A stretch of 64,000 nucleotides of DNA from Sedimentitalea sp042687825 (GTDB lineage Bacteria; Pseudomonadota; Alphaproteobacteria; Rhodobacterales; Rhodobacteraceae). The position numbers and the translations under genes were made by a program. Below the pieces are notes generated by a model. That model was not told where the DNA came from. It did no database searches and saw nothing but the letters and a program-made list of their open reading frames with translations. Where the stretch lies: positions 1 through 64,000 of the forward strand of contig NZ_JBHUQE010000001.1 in assembly GCF_042687825.1 (NCBI RefSeq). Direction: 5' to 3'. This document shows positions 25,513-33,390 of the stretch, piece by piece (within the stretch, counting starts at the first letter, position 1; each line of letters begins with the position of its first letter).

Positions 25513-25815
25513 TTATGACAGCGAAGCCGCCCATTCCTCAAAACTCTTGAAGATCAGCCGAACCCCTTCTTTGGGGATAACCCACTCCGCTTTTGATTTT
25601 TTGAACCAAAGAAACGCAAGGTTAGCGTGTGGATCAGAGAGCAACGCGCGAAAATAGGTGGCAAGTTCTTGTACGCTTTGATCACCGTAACCCTGCCTGA
25701 AATCTTCAAACAGTTCTTTGAGGCTATCATGACTATCGGACCACCCAGGATGGGTTAGGTCCAGGTCTTGGTGAAACTGCAATGAGAAATCATAGAATGA
25801 CTGCGGTGGCTTCAT
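25513..25815 (-). CDS. Probable immunity protein for the MuF-RNase toxin
   Basis: This 100-residue acidic, aromatic-rich soluble protein starts MKPPQSFYDFSLQFHQDLDL. The FHQD and LKELFEDF pattern and its size resemble CdiI-type immunity proteins of contact-dependent inhibition systems. It begins 1 nt after the toxin stop (TGACATG), the usual toxin-then-immunity order with coupled translation. Its net acidic character would suit binding a basic RNase domain. The longer open frame overlapping the toxin gene is not used. The family match is from memory, so the call rests mainly on position and size. Confidence 0.65.
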   Translation of the reverse strand: MKPPQSFYDFSLQFHQDLDLTHPGWSDSHDSLKELFEDFRQGYGDQSVQELATYFRALLSDPHANLAFLWFKKSKAEWVIPKEGVRLIFKSFEEWAASLS

Positions 25816-25816
25816 G

Positions 25817-26866
25817 TCAGTCGATCCTCGGATAGGATGTGATAATGACAAATCCATCTGGCATGTCCGGGGCATACTCAATGACGGTTCCCACACCAAA
25901 TGTCTGCCGGAGTCGTATTGGAGATGAAGCTCGCTGAGTGGTTCTGTATGCCTCAAAGCCTGTTACCGACGAAAAATTACTTATTATGAATGCTCTACGC
26001 AGCCGCCCGCTGGCAACTTCATTCACAACGTCAGCATTTCTAGCAAGATTAGAATTCGTCAGGCTTTGAGCCGCTTCAAGGGATGAGAATGTCCCGTGTC
26101 GCCACCGATACAGGCTCGCGAAAAGCGTTCTTCCACGTGGAGTGCTAACCGATCCGATTAGGAAGCCTTCGCTTTTTCCGACATGGAGGGCAATGGTGTG
26201 GCCTCCGCTCGCCTCATGGGTTGTAAGGTCTTGCGGAGGGATGCTGCCATCAAAATCGGCTAGAATTACGTTGCTTTGAAGTGCTGGCGCAACCGGTTCA
26301 GCGTAGCATCTACAGTTATGCGCTTCACCTGGATGACCGCCTGCCGGGGGATCATCCCAACGAAACACTTGGTCGTCATATTCTGCATGGCTATCGCGTA
26401 CTTTGGCGTCGTCCTGCGAGCGCCAAATATACCGCTCAATGCCAAGGTCTTTTTGTCGAAGCTGGTTGATCAGACCTGCGAACGCCCGCAGCAGGCGTTC
26501 TTCCATTGCCGTGCGCAGCGGCCTCAATCGCTGTGGGTGGCTTTGGTACTCATTGAATATGTTCTCAAGGCGCGTGTCCCAAGCGTTTAGCGCTTCTTCT
26601 GTGGCGTCTGACACATCCCTTAGATCAGCCTCGGACACGTTCGGCACAGTATCTGGGGGCGTCAAAGCGCTCAGCAACATCCGGGTGTTTTTGGCAGTCA
26701 CCTGGTCGAGGCGGTCGCTGAAGTCGGCCCGTAGAGCGGAATAGTTTGGGAAAGTTGACTTGAGAGAAAGCGCCAGGAGATGGCCAAAAGTGCTCCCGTG
26801 CCGGTGCGACAGGACGTATTGGCCATTGCCGCCCTGCCTCAGGAAGTCACTGAAATTCTGTTGCAT
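25817..26866 (-). CDS. MuF-domain polymorphic toxin with C-terminal RNase A-like domain
   Basis: This 349-residue protein has three regions. Residues 1-140 are helical. Residues about 141-192 match the phage Mu F / SPP1 gp7 minor head domain: YIWRSQDDAKVRDSHA, VFRWDDPP, GHPGE and NCRCYAEPV. Residues about 222-349 resemble the bacterial CdiA-CT RNase A domain: GGHTIALHVGKS at 222-232, helical middle, terminal ITSYP. Thr343 and Tyr345 match residues named for the Yersinia kristensenii toxin, and His228 the catalytic His; the expected Arg about eleven residues later is Ser here. MuF-toxin fusions are known from temperate phages, but no other phage gene lies near. GGAGA precedes the ATG. The cassette has lower G+C than its surroundings (29 of 60 bases at 25981-26040). 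Confidence 0.75.
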   Translation of the reverse strand: MQQNFSDFLRQGGNGQYVLSHRHGSTFGHLLALSLKSTFPNYSALRADFSDRLDQVTAKNTRMLLSALTPPDTVPNVSEADLRDVSDATEEALNAWDTRLENIFNEYQSHPQRLRPLRTAMEERLLRAFAGLINQLRQKDLGIERYIWRSQDDAKVRDSHAEYDDQVFRWDDPPAGGHPGEAHNCRCYAEPVAPALQSNVILADFDGSIPPQDLTTHEASGGHTIALHVGKSEGFLIGSVSTPRGRTLFASLYRWRHGTFSSLEAAQSLTNSNLARNADVVNEVASGRLRRAFIISNFSSVTGFEAYRTTQRASSPIRLRQTFGVGTVIEYAPDMPDGFVIITSYPRID

Positions 26867-27059
26867 GAGATCTCCGCGCAATGACTTAGCAAGATCTACT
26901 GGGAAATGACTAATGAAAACCGCTATCTGCGTTCTTAAAGCAGTCTAACAACGCAACATCACTGAAACCTGGAAGCAGTCGTTCGGTCATGGTGCAGCAG
27001 CGGTAAGTTTGGGCTCATAGCGGACAGTTGCCCCGTCGAAAGTTCCGCCCTGCCATAAT

Positions 27060-28106
27060 TCAGGCAACCACACCGAACAGCAGCCCCGCCAGGATGGCCC
27101 CAGTAACGCCCATGCCCAGATACAGGGCAAAGACCCGTGGCTTGACCAGCGACCAGACCGCTGCCATGGCCGGGATCGAACTGACGGATCCGGCGATCAT
27201 GAAGGCCATCGCGGCGCCGGCACTCATGCCCTGTTCGATCAGCCCGGCCAGCAGCGGCGGCGCGACATAGCTGTTCAGATAGGCCGGCATCCCCACCAGC
27301 GCGGCGGTGGCGATGGGCAGGATGCCCTCTCCGCCGACGACCCCGGCAATCAGGTCCGCCGGGACATATTGCACCAGCAGCGCCTCGAGCACGTAGGCCA
27401 GCGCCAGCCATTTGAACAGGAACAGCGCGTTGTGACCGAACTCGGCTGCGAAATGTGCCCGGCGCGGCGCTTCGGTCCAGAATTTCCAATGCGGTCGCCC
27501 GTCCAGCTTTGGCCCGCAACCGCAGCAGCCGCTGCGCTGATAGGTCCGCAACGGGTGGCTGAAAGCGCCGCGCGTCATCACCGCCCGGGTCAGAAAGCCC
27601 CCGAACAGGCCCAGCCCGACCGCCGCCACAGCCTTGCCCACGGCAAAGGGCCAGCCCAGCGCGCCGGCGGTGATAAACAGCGTCGGCGGGTCGATCAGCG
27701 GCGAGGACAGCCAGAAGGCCATCACCGCCGACAGCGGCGCGCCCAGCGCCAGCAAACCGGCAATGAACGGAATGACCTCGCAGGAACAGAAAGGTGCCAA
27801 CCCGCCAAACAACGCCGCCAGCACGATCATCCGGGTCTCGCGCCCCTGAAAGGCACGCGCGACCAGCACCTCGGCACCGGTGGCCTTGAGATAGGACAAC
27901 AGCAACACCGCGAACAGGATATAGGGCGTGGTATGGCCCAGGGCCCGCACGGCGAAAACCATCGTCGCACCCAGTTGCACCGGGTCCAGCAGGGCAACCA
28001 TCGCCAGCAGGACAAGTATGGCCCCCCAAGGGGATTTCACCCATCCGAGACCTCGAGACAGGTGGCGGGTCAGCCGGCTGGCCGGAGATTGTGTCGTTTC
28101 AACCAT
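27060..28106 (-). CDS. ArsP-like permease (DUF318/YraQ family)
   Basis: This 348-residue inner-membrane protein has eight or more helices. It carries the family hallmark GGLAPFCSCEVIPFIAGLLA, whose Cys pair binds soft metal in ArsP, and SPLIDPPTLF. ArsP exports trivalent organoarsenicals; other members are linked to copper or zinc. A central GCCGCGP adds more cysteines. The ATG at 28106 overlaps the ArsR stop by 8 nt, so regulator and permease are one operon. The cysteine-pair regulator supports arsenical export, but another soft metal is possible. Confidence 0.8.
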   Translation of the reverse strand: MVETTQSPASRLTRHLSRGLGWVKSPWGAILVLLAMVALLDPVQLGATMVFAVRALGHTTPYILFAVLLLSYLKATGAEVLVARAFQGRETRMIVLAALFGGLAPFCSCEVIPFIAGLLALGAPLSAVMAFWLSSPLIDPPTLFITAGALGWPFAVGKAVAAVGLGLFGGFLTRAVMTRGAFSHPLRTYQRSGCCGCGPKLDGRPHWKFWTEAPRRAHFAAEFGHNALFLFKWLALAYVLEALLVQYVPADLIAGVVGGEGILPIATAALVGMPAYLNSYVAPPLLAGLIEQGMSAGAAMAFMIAGSVSSIPAMAAVWSLVKPRVFALYLGMGVTGAILAGLLFGVVA

Positions 28107-28407
28107 CGTTCGCCGCCCTTTCCTGAACATCCGCACAGCATTGATCCAGTATGAACCCGGCAAGGGTGCGCAAATGATCGAAATCGGCCCGGGTGATCAC
28201 GCTGCGTCCGGCGCGCTCTTGCGTCAGCAGTCCGGCCGCCGCAAGAAACTTGAGGTGATGCGCCAGAGTCGAGGGGGCAATACCCGTGCGCTCTTGTATC
28301 TGCCCGACGGTCAGACCCCGCTGCCCGGCCCGCACCAATGTCCTGAGGACCTGCAGCCGAGCCTCAGACCCCATCGCCGCAAAGCCCTGCGCCGCCGTTT
28401 CCCACAT
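28099..28407 (-). CDS. ArsR-family metal-sensing repressor
   Basis: This 102-residue winged helix-turn-helix protein has IQERTGIAPSTLAHHLKFLAA as its recognition region (about 37-57) and RAGRSVITR as its wing. Its only cysteines are the adjacent Cys90-Cys91 near the C-terminus, close to where some ArsR proteins bind As(III). It heads the operon with the ArsP-like permease. An A/T-rich inverted repeat at 28428-28443, just upstream, is its likely operator, so the operon should be derepressed by arsenite or organoarsenicals. Confidence 0.85.
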   Translation of the reverse strand: MWETAAQGFAAMGSEARLQVLRTLVRAGQRGLTVGQIQERTGIAPSTLAHHLKFLAAAGLLTQERAGRSVITRADFDHLRTLAGFILDQCCADVQERAANDG

Positions 28408-28427
28408 TCGTCGATCCTCGCCCTATA

Positions 28428-28443
28428 TTTTATTTCTATAAAA
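28428..28443 (-). promoter_or_regulatory. A/T-rich inverted repeat, probable ArsR operator
   Basis: TTTTAT and ATAAAA flank a 4-nt spacer, 21 nt upstream of the arsR start, inside a stretch strikingly A/T-rich for this genome (28424-28463). The site would overlap the promoter of the arsR-arsP operon. Confidence 0.5.
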
Positions 28444-28555
28444 CTAGGTATATGGTTTTTAGAATTCGTGTCAAGCCGGACCGTGTTTTTCCTTTGTCCC
28501 CACGCAAACCTGTGCAGAATAGGCAAACGCGCCCTGGTCGGAAAAGGAAATCGTC

Positions 28556-29515
28556 ATGGACAGCCAGCCGACGCGCATGGAAGGCACGGCCAAGGAATTC
28601 AACGCAGCCCTCGCGGCACTGGACGCCGCGATGATCGAAGTCGACGACCTGCAGCGAAAATTCGATCAGGTTTCCACGAGGATCGAAACCTTGCTGGTGA
28701 ACACGGCCACATCGCCCAAGGCCAATCTGGGCGCCAATCTCAGATCCCTGAATGCCCGCAGCGAAGTGTTGCGCAAGGCGCTGGACCGGGCGCGGCGCGG
28801 CTATGCCAGCGCCCGCAAAACCTATCACCAGGTCTCGCAACGCTACAGCGCCCATCGCGAGCTGCACGACAGCTCGGTCACCGCCCTGCGCCTGGCTCTG
28901 GCCAATGCGGAACGCTGCAAAAGCGCGCTGGGCCGCAGCCTGACGGAAATGCTGGATCGGCAAACCGCCCGGCACACGGATCTGCCCAGCAACGAAGACC
29001 GGCAGAGCCTGCCGGGCCATGACGGGTCCTATGGCTATATCGCGATCAACGTGGCGCGGTTCTTTGAATTGCTGATTGCACTGGAACGGGCGCTGGCCGT
29101 CGATCCCGACTATGAGCACCCGCAATTGCGGCATCGACCGGTGTCGTTTCTGGATGTCGGCTGTGGCACCGGGCGCAATCTGTCGCTGGTCCGCGATTGC
29201 CAGCTTTTGCAGGTCGCGGGTCTGGCCGGGTTCGACATCAACGCCGAACAGATCGCCGCCGGGCGGGCGGTGTACGATCTGCAGGACGAACTCAGCGTCG
29301 CCGATGCCATGACGTTCGACTATGGGCCCCATGACGTGGTCTATTCCTTTCGCCCGTTTCACGATCCGGAAATGATGACCCGGTTCGAAACCCACCTGGT
29401 CGCCGGGCTGCGCCGGGGCGCCTATCTGATCGCCGTCCTGCCCGAAGATCTGAGCCGTTTCGCAGGGCTGGACTGTATCGACCCCGCGCATGGCATCTGG
29501 AAAAAGACCGGCTGA
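28556..29515 (+). CDS. Coiled-coil protein with C-terminal SAM methyltransferase domain
   Basis: This 319-residue cytoplasmic protein has an N-terminal half (about 10-140) of charged heptad-like helices typical of a coiled coil. A class I methyltransferase domain starts near 195, with motif I DVGCGTG at 200-206 and an acidic loop GFDINAEQIAAG. The usual substrate-binding C-terminal part is short. I do not recognise a named family for the fusion. It diverges from the arsR operon and precedes the TauR-like gene on the same strand; 74 nt lie between them. Its substrate is unknown; a glycan or protein target is as likely as a small molecule. Confidence 0.75.
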   Translation: MDSQPTRMEGTAKEFNAALAALDAAMIEVDDLQRKFDQVSTRIETLLVNTATSPKANLGANLRSLNARSEVLRKALDRARRGYASARKTYHQVSQRYSAHRELHDSSVTALRLALANAERCKSALGRSLTEMLDRQTARHTDLPSNEDRQSLPGHDGSYGYIAINVARFFELLIALERALAVDPDYEHPQLRHRPVSFLDVGCGTGRNLSLVRDCQLLQVAGLAGFDINAEQIAAGRAVYDLQDELSVADAMTFDYGPHDVVYSFRPFHDPEMMTRFETHLVAGLRRGAYLIAVLPEDLSRFAGLDCIDPAHGIWKKTG

Positions 29516-29544
29516 CCGGGGCGGCCCATTCCGCCAAAGCCGCG

Positions 29545-29576
29545 ATAAGTCCAGATTGAAACACGGATAAGTCCAA
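29545..29576 (-). promoter_or_regulatory. TauR-like repeats upstream of the regulator gene
   Basis: ATAAGTCCAG (29545-29554) and ATAAGTCCAA (29567-29576) are direct repeats 22 nt apart. Read on the minus strand they are CTGGACTTAT and TTGGACTTAT, close to the CTGGACTTAA repeats at tpa. They lie 14-45 nt before the regulator start, overlapping the expected promoter, which suggests autoregulation. Confidence 0.6.
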
Positions 29577-29589
29577 AGTAGGCTGGCCT

Positions 29590-31086
29590 ATGACCATATC
29601 CGTCGAGACCTTTTTCCTGAACTCCGACGCACAGGGCACGCTGCAAGCGCAGATTCAGCAGATGATCGCCGAAGGTGTCCTTTCGGGCCGGTTCCATCGC
29701 GGCGAAAAACTGCCGTCGTCGCGCAAGCTGGCCCATCACCTCGGCGTCAGCCGCATCACCGTGACCCTGGCCTATACCGAACTTCTGTCCAACGATTATC
29801 TGACTTCGCGCGGCCGGTCGGGATATTTCATTTCGGACAATGCGCCGGTGCCGCCGGTCTATTCGCCGCCGCCCAAGACCCGCGACCGGGTGGATTGGGA
29901 CGCCGCCATCTGCCGCGACCATACCGGCGGCGACACACCGCGGCGGCCGCTGGACTGGTCGAGCTATCGCTATCCCTTTGTCTATGGACAGGCCGACCCG
30001 ACACTGTTTGATCACGCCAACTGGCGGCTCTGTGCCCTGCGGGCGCTGGGACAAAAGGACATCTCGTCGCTGACGCTGGACTATTTCGATCAGGACGATC
30101 CGCTGCTGGTCGAGTTCATCGCCCGTCACACCCTGCCCCGGCGCGGCATCACCGCGCGGCCGGAAGAGATCCTGATCACCATGGGGGCGCAGAACGCCCT
30201 GTGGATGGCGGCGCGTCTGTTGCTGAACCGCGACCGCAAGGCTATCATCGAAAACCCCTGCTATTACGCCCTGCGCGATCTGCTGGCGCAATCCGACTGT
30301 CAGGTGCAGCCGATCCCGGTCGATGCCGACGGACTGCCGCCTCAGGCCTTGCCCGCCGATACGGACGTGATTTTCACCACCCCCAGCCACCAGTCGCCGA
30401 CCACTGCAACGATGCCGCTGGCGCGCCGCCACGCGCTGCTGCAGCGGGCGCGCGATCTGGATGCCTTGATCGTCGAGGATGATTATGAGTTCGAACTGGC
30501 CTTTCTGGCCGCCCCGTCGCCGGCGCTGAAATCGCTGGATCGCGATGGTCGGGTGATCTATGTGGGCAGCTTTTCCAAATCGCTGTTTCCCGGGCTGCGG
30601 CTGGGCTATCTGGTCGGGTCGGAACCGTTCATCCGGCAGGCGCGCGCCCTGCGCGCCAGCATCTTGCGCCACCCTCCGGGACATCTGCAGCGCACGGCCG
30701 CCTATTACCTTTCCCTCGGTCATCACGACGCCCAGATCCGCCGCATGACGCGGGCCTTGCACGCCCGCCGCCAGCGGCTGGAAACCGCCGTGGCCGAACA
30801 CGGGCTGACCATCGCCGGCCGCGGCGTCTATGGCGGATCGTCGCAATGGATGCGGGCGCCGCTGGGATCGGATACCGGCGCATTGGCCGAAACCCTGCGC
30901 AGGGACGGGGTGCTGATCGAACCCGGCGCGCCGTTCTTTGCCGGCCCGGCGCGGCCTGCCCATTTCTATCGGCTGGGCTATTCCTCGATTCCCGCAGCCC
31001 GGATTGCGCCGGGTATTGCTCTGATTGCCCGGCGCCTGGCGGAACAGACCCGAGTCGTGGGGATGGACGGGGAAACCCGACAATAG
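29590..31086 (+). CDS. tauR: MocR/GntR-family regulator, TauR-like
   Basis: This 498-residue protein has an N-terminal GntR winged helix-turn-helix (about 11-79; KLPSSRKLAHHLGVSRITVT) and a long class I aminotransferase-like domain with VGSFSKSLFPGLRLGYL as the PLP-lysine segment. MocR proteins sense PLP and an amine or amino acid ligand. Its opening, MTISVETFFLNSDAQGTLQAQ, is the one I associate with TauR of taurine users. CTGGACTTA-type repeats stand before this gene and before the tpa-like gene 5.7 kb upstream, supporting the assignment. In known cases tauR and tpa are adjacent and divergent; here a toxin cassette and the ars genes separate them. Confidence 0.78.
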   Translation: MTISVETFFLNSDAQGTLQAQIQQMIAEGVLSGRFHRGEKLPSSRKLAHHLGVSRITVTLAYTELLSNDYLTSRGRSGYFISDNAPVPPVYSPPPKTRDRVDWDAAICRDHTGGDTPRRPLDWSSYRYPFVYGQADPTLFDHANWRLCALRALGQKDISSLTLDYFDQDDPLLVEFIARHTLPRRGITARPEEILITMGAQNALWMAARLLLNRDRKAIIENPCYYALRDLLAQSDCQVQPIPVDADGLPPQALPADTDVIFTTPSHQSPTTATMPLARRHALLQRARDLDALIVEDDYEFELAFLAAPSPALKSLDRDGRVIYVGSFSKSLFPGLRLGYLVGSEPFIRQARALRASILRHPPGHLQRTAAYYLSLGHHDAQIRRMTRALHARRQRLETAVAEHGLTIAGRGVYGGSSQWMRAPLGSDTGALAETLRRDGVLIEPGAPFFAGPARPAHFYRLGYSSIPAARIAPGIALIARRLAEQTRVVGMDGETRQ

Positions 31087-31188
31087 GCTTTGCAAGCGCA
31101 GGACCGGCGGGCCAGACTGGGGCAATGCCGTCAACAGGGATGCGCCAAATGCGCCTTGCCGCCGAAATCTTCGCCCCGCGTGCGGGTC

Positions 31189-32058
31189 CTAACTCATGGC
31201 GGCCGCAACCGCTGTCGCCGCCACAATATCCTCGACCGTGGCGCCCCGGCTCAGATCGCAGACCGGGCGGGCAAATCCCTGCAGAAAGGGCCCCAGCGCC
31301 CGCGCCCCGGCCAGTTCCTGGCACAGCTTGTAGCCGATATTGCCGGCATCCAGCGACGGAAAGACCAACACATTGGCCGCGCCGACGCCCCCCCCGTCGC
31401 GCGGCCCCAGACCCTTTTGCGCGGCAATCGTCAGGTTCAGCGCCGCATCCGCCTGGATTGGCCCGGTGAACCCGGTCGCGGCCGCAGCCGCGCGCACGGT
31501 CTGCACGCTGTCGCCGGCTCCCGATGTCCCGGTGGAAAAGGACAGCAGCGCCACCCGGGCCTCGCCCAACAGCGCCGTGCCCGTCCGGGCCGAGGCGCGG
31601 GCGATGCTTGCCAGCTGTTCGGCGTCCGGTGCCACGTTTACGGCGCAATCGGCAAACACCATCTCGCGGCCGTCCGGGAACAGCATCAGAAAGAAGGACG
31701 AGGGGATCGTCACGCCCTGGGCCAGTCCGAGGCCGATATGCGCCGCCTCGATGACCCGCCGCGTCGGACTGTCGGCCCCGGCCACCATCGCATCCGCTTC
31801 GCCCACCGCCACCATCGCGGCGGCCAGATGTATCGGTTTTTTCAGCATCCGCCGGGCAATGGCCGGCTTCAGACCGCGCAGGGTGACCAGAGCGTCGACA
31901 TGCGCCTCGGTCGCCTGGCCAAGCGCCAGCGGCACGCAGAGCTTCTGGTCGCGCAGCTGCACCATCGCCGCGACGACCCGGGCCTCGTCGGTCTCGGGAA
32001 AGACCACCCGCGCCTGTCGCGAACGCGCCGCGGCATATATCGTGTCCAGGACCGGTAT
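31189..32058 (-). CDS. pta: Phosphate acetyltransferase, short form
   Basis: About 289 residues form a Pta catalytic domain: ARVVFPETDEARVV near the start, a GEADAMVAGADSPT loop, FADCAVNVAP, and the STGTSGAGDSV stretch near the phosphate site. It converts acetyl phosphate and CoA to acetyl-CoA, the step after Xsc in sulfonate breakdown. The protein is shorter than the usual 320-330 residues, with a shortened first domain. No ATG, GTG or TTG lies at the expected start; the frame opens with ATA at 32058 (GGAGG 5 nt upstream) or CTG at 32049. The gene is convergent with tauR and nearly touches the divergent synthase gene. Confidence 0.8.
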   Translation of the reverse strand: MPVLDTIYAAARSRQARVVFPETDEARVVAAMVQLRDQKLCVPLALGQATEAHVDALVTLRGLKPAIARRMLKKPIHLAAAMVAVGEADAMVAGADSPTRRVIEAAHIGLGLAQGVTIPSSFFLMLFPDGREMVFADCAVNVAPDAEQLASIARASARTGTALLGEARVALLSFSTGTSGAGDSVQTVRAAAAATGFTGPIQADAALNLTIAAQKGLGPRDGGGVGAANVLVFPSLDAGNIGYKLCQELAGARALGPFLQGFARPVCDLSRGATVEDIVAATAVAAAMS

Positions 32059-32094
32059 GGCCGCCTCCGTTTTCCACCGCCAAAGGAGCCTTCT

Positions 32095-33228
32095 ATGAGC
32101 GAGACAGTCAAGATAAACCGCGGTCTCAAGGGCGTATATTTCGAACGCTCTGCCGTCAGTGACATAGACGGTGCCGCAGGCGAGCTGACCTATCGCGGCT
32201 ATTCGATCCACGATCTGGCCAGCCAGTCCAGCTTTGAAGAGGTCTGCTATCTGCTGATCCATGGCGAATTGCCGACCGCGACGGAACTGGACGGGTTTGA
32301 CGCCCGGCTGAAAGCCGCCCGCACCCTGCCGCAAGCGGTCTTTGACATCATCGCAGCCTGCAAGGACGGGCATCCGATGGACGTTCTGCGTACCGCTGTG
32401 TCGGCCCTGGCGGCGCTGGACCTGCAAAGCCGCGAAATTGGCGAGGCGGCCTTTGTCGAGAACGGCATCCGGCTGATCAGCCAGGTGCCGATGATCGTCG
32501 CCGCGCACGAGGCGATCCGCAATGGCCGCGCCCCGGTCGCGCCCGATACCGACCTGAGCCATGCGGCCAACTGGCTGTGGATGCTCAAGGGCGAAAAGCC
32601 CAGCGCCGAGGCCGCGCGGCTGGCCGATGTCGATTTCATCCTGCATGCGGAACATGGCGCCAACGCCAGCAGCTTTGCCGCGCGGGTCACCATCGGCACC
32701 GAGGCCAACCTGCATGGCGCCATCGTCACCGCCCTGTCGACCCTGGCCGGCCCGGCCCATGGCGGAGCTGCCGAGGACGTGATGCAGATGGTGCACGAGA
32801 TCGGAACGCCGGAAAATGCCGCGGCCTATGTCAAGGCCAAGCGCCAGGCCCGCGAGCCGGTGACCGGTTTCGGCCACCGGGTCTATCGCAAGGAGGACCC
32901 GCGCGCGCGCCACATGCGCGAGGGTGTGCGCCAACTGGGACAGGAAGTGGGCGCGCCGGAATGGTACGAGATCCTGCAGGCCGTGGTCGCGGCGATGCAG
33001 CCCTACGCCCGCCACGGTCTGAACGTGAATGTCGATTTCTATTCCGGCGTGATCTATCAGCTGCACGGCATCGCTATGGACCTATATGTGCCGATCTTTG
33101 CCATCGGACGCATGCCCGGCTGGGTGATCCAATGTATCGAACAGCTGCGCGGCAACATCCTGATCCGCCCCCTGACCCTGTATAACGGTCCGGCCGCGCG
33201 CGCATATCTGCCGTTGAACCAACGCTGA
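32095..33228 (+). CDS. Citrate / 2-methylcitrate synthase
   Basis: This 377-residue protein is a type I-fold short citrate synthase. It has an N-terminal GLKGVYFERSAVSDIDG, ELTYRGYSIHDLA, catalytic-region His in LHAEHGANAS and GPAHGGAAEDV, and FGHRVYRKEDPRA with a catalytic Asp near the end. The length and ligand loops are closest to methylcitrate synthases (PrpC) that join propionyl-CoA or acetyl-CoA to oxaloacetate. AAAGGAG precedes the ATG. Only 36 nt separate it from the divergent pta start. Beside pta it could draw acetyl-CoA into the TCA cycle. No prpB or prpD is near, so the citrate synthase reading is equally possible. Confidence 0.85.
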   Translation: MSETVKINRGLKGVYFERSAVSDIDGAAGELTYRGYSIHDLASQSSFEEVCYLLIHGELPTATELDGFDARLKAARTLPQAVFDIIAACKDGHPMDVLRTAVSALAALDLQSREIGEAAFVENGIRLISQVPMIVAAHEAIRNGRAPVAPDTDLSHAANWLWMLKGEKPSAEAARLADVDFILHAEHGANASSFAARVTIGTEANLHGAIVTALSTLAGPAHGGAAEDVMQMVHEIGTPENAAAYVKAKRQAREPVTGFGHRVYRKEDPRARHMREGVRQLGQEVGAPEWYEILQAVVAAMQPYARHGLNVNVDFYSGVIYQLHGIAMDLYVPIFAIGRMPGWVIQCIEQLRGNILIRPLTLYNGPAARAYLPLNQR

Positions 33229-33390
33229 AGGCCGCCTCGCCGGTCCGGCGACAGCCCTGCGCGCCAGGGGAAGATATCCCGGCCTTTGCCGCGCTGCAGA
33301 ACATTCGTTCCGCCGGACTCACGCGAAAGGAACTTCTTTACCTGCGAGTATGTCACGCTTAGCCTGACCCAAGGCCAAGGATAGCGCGAC

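Noticed and set aside
25513..26866. A complete prophage around the MuF toxin
   Set aside because: The MuF domain is a phage head domain, but flanking genes are tpa and arsP; no portal, terminase, capsid or tail gene is present in the window.
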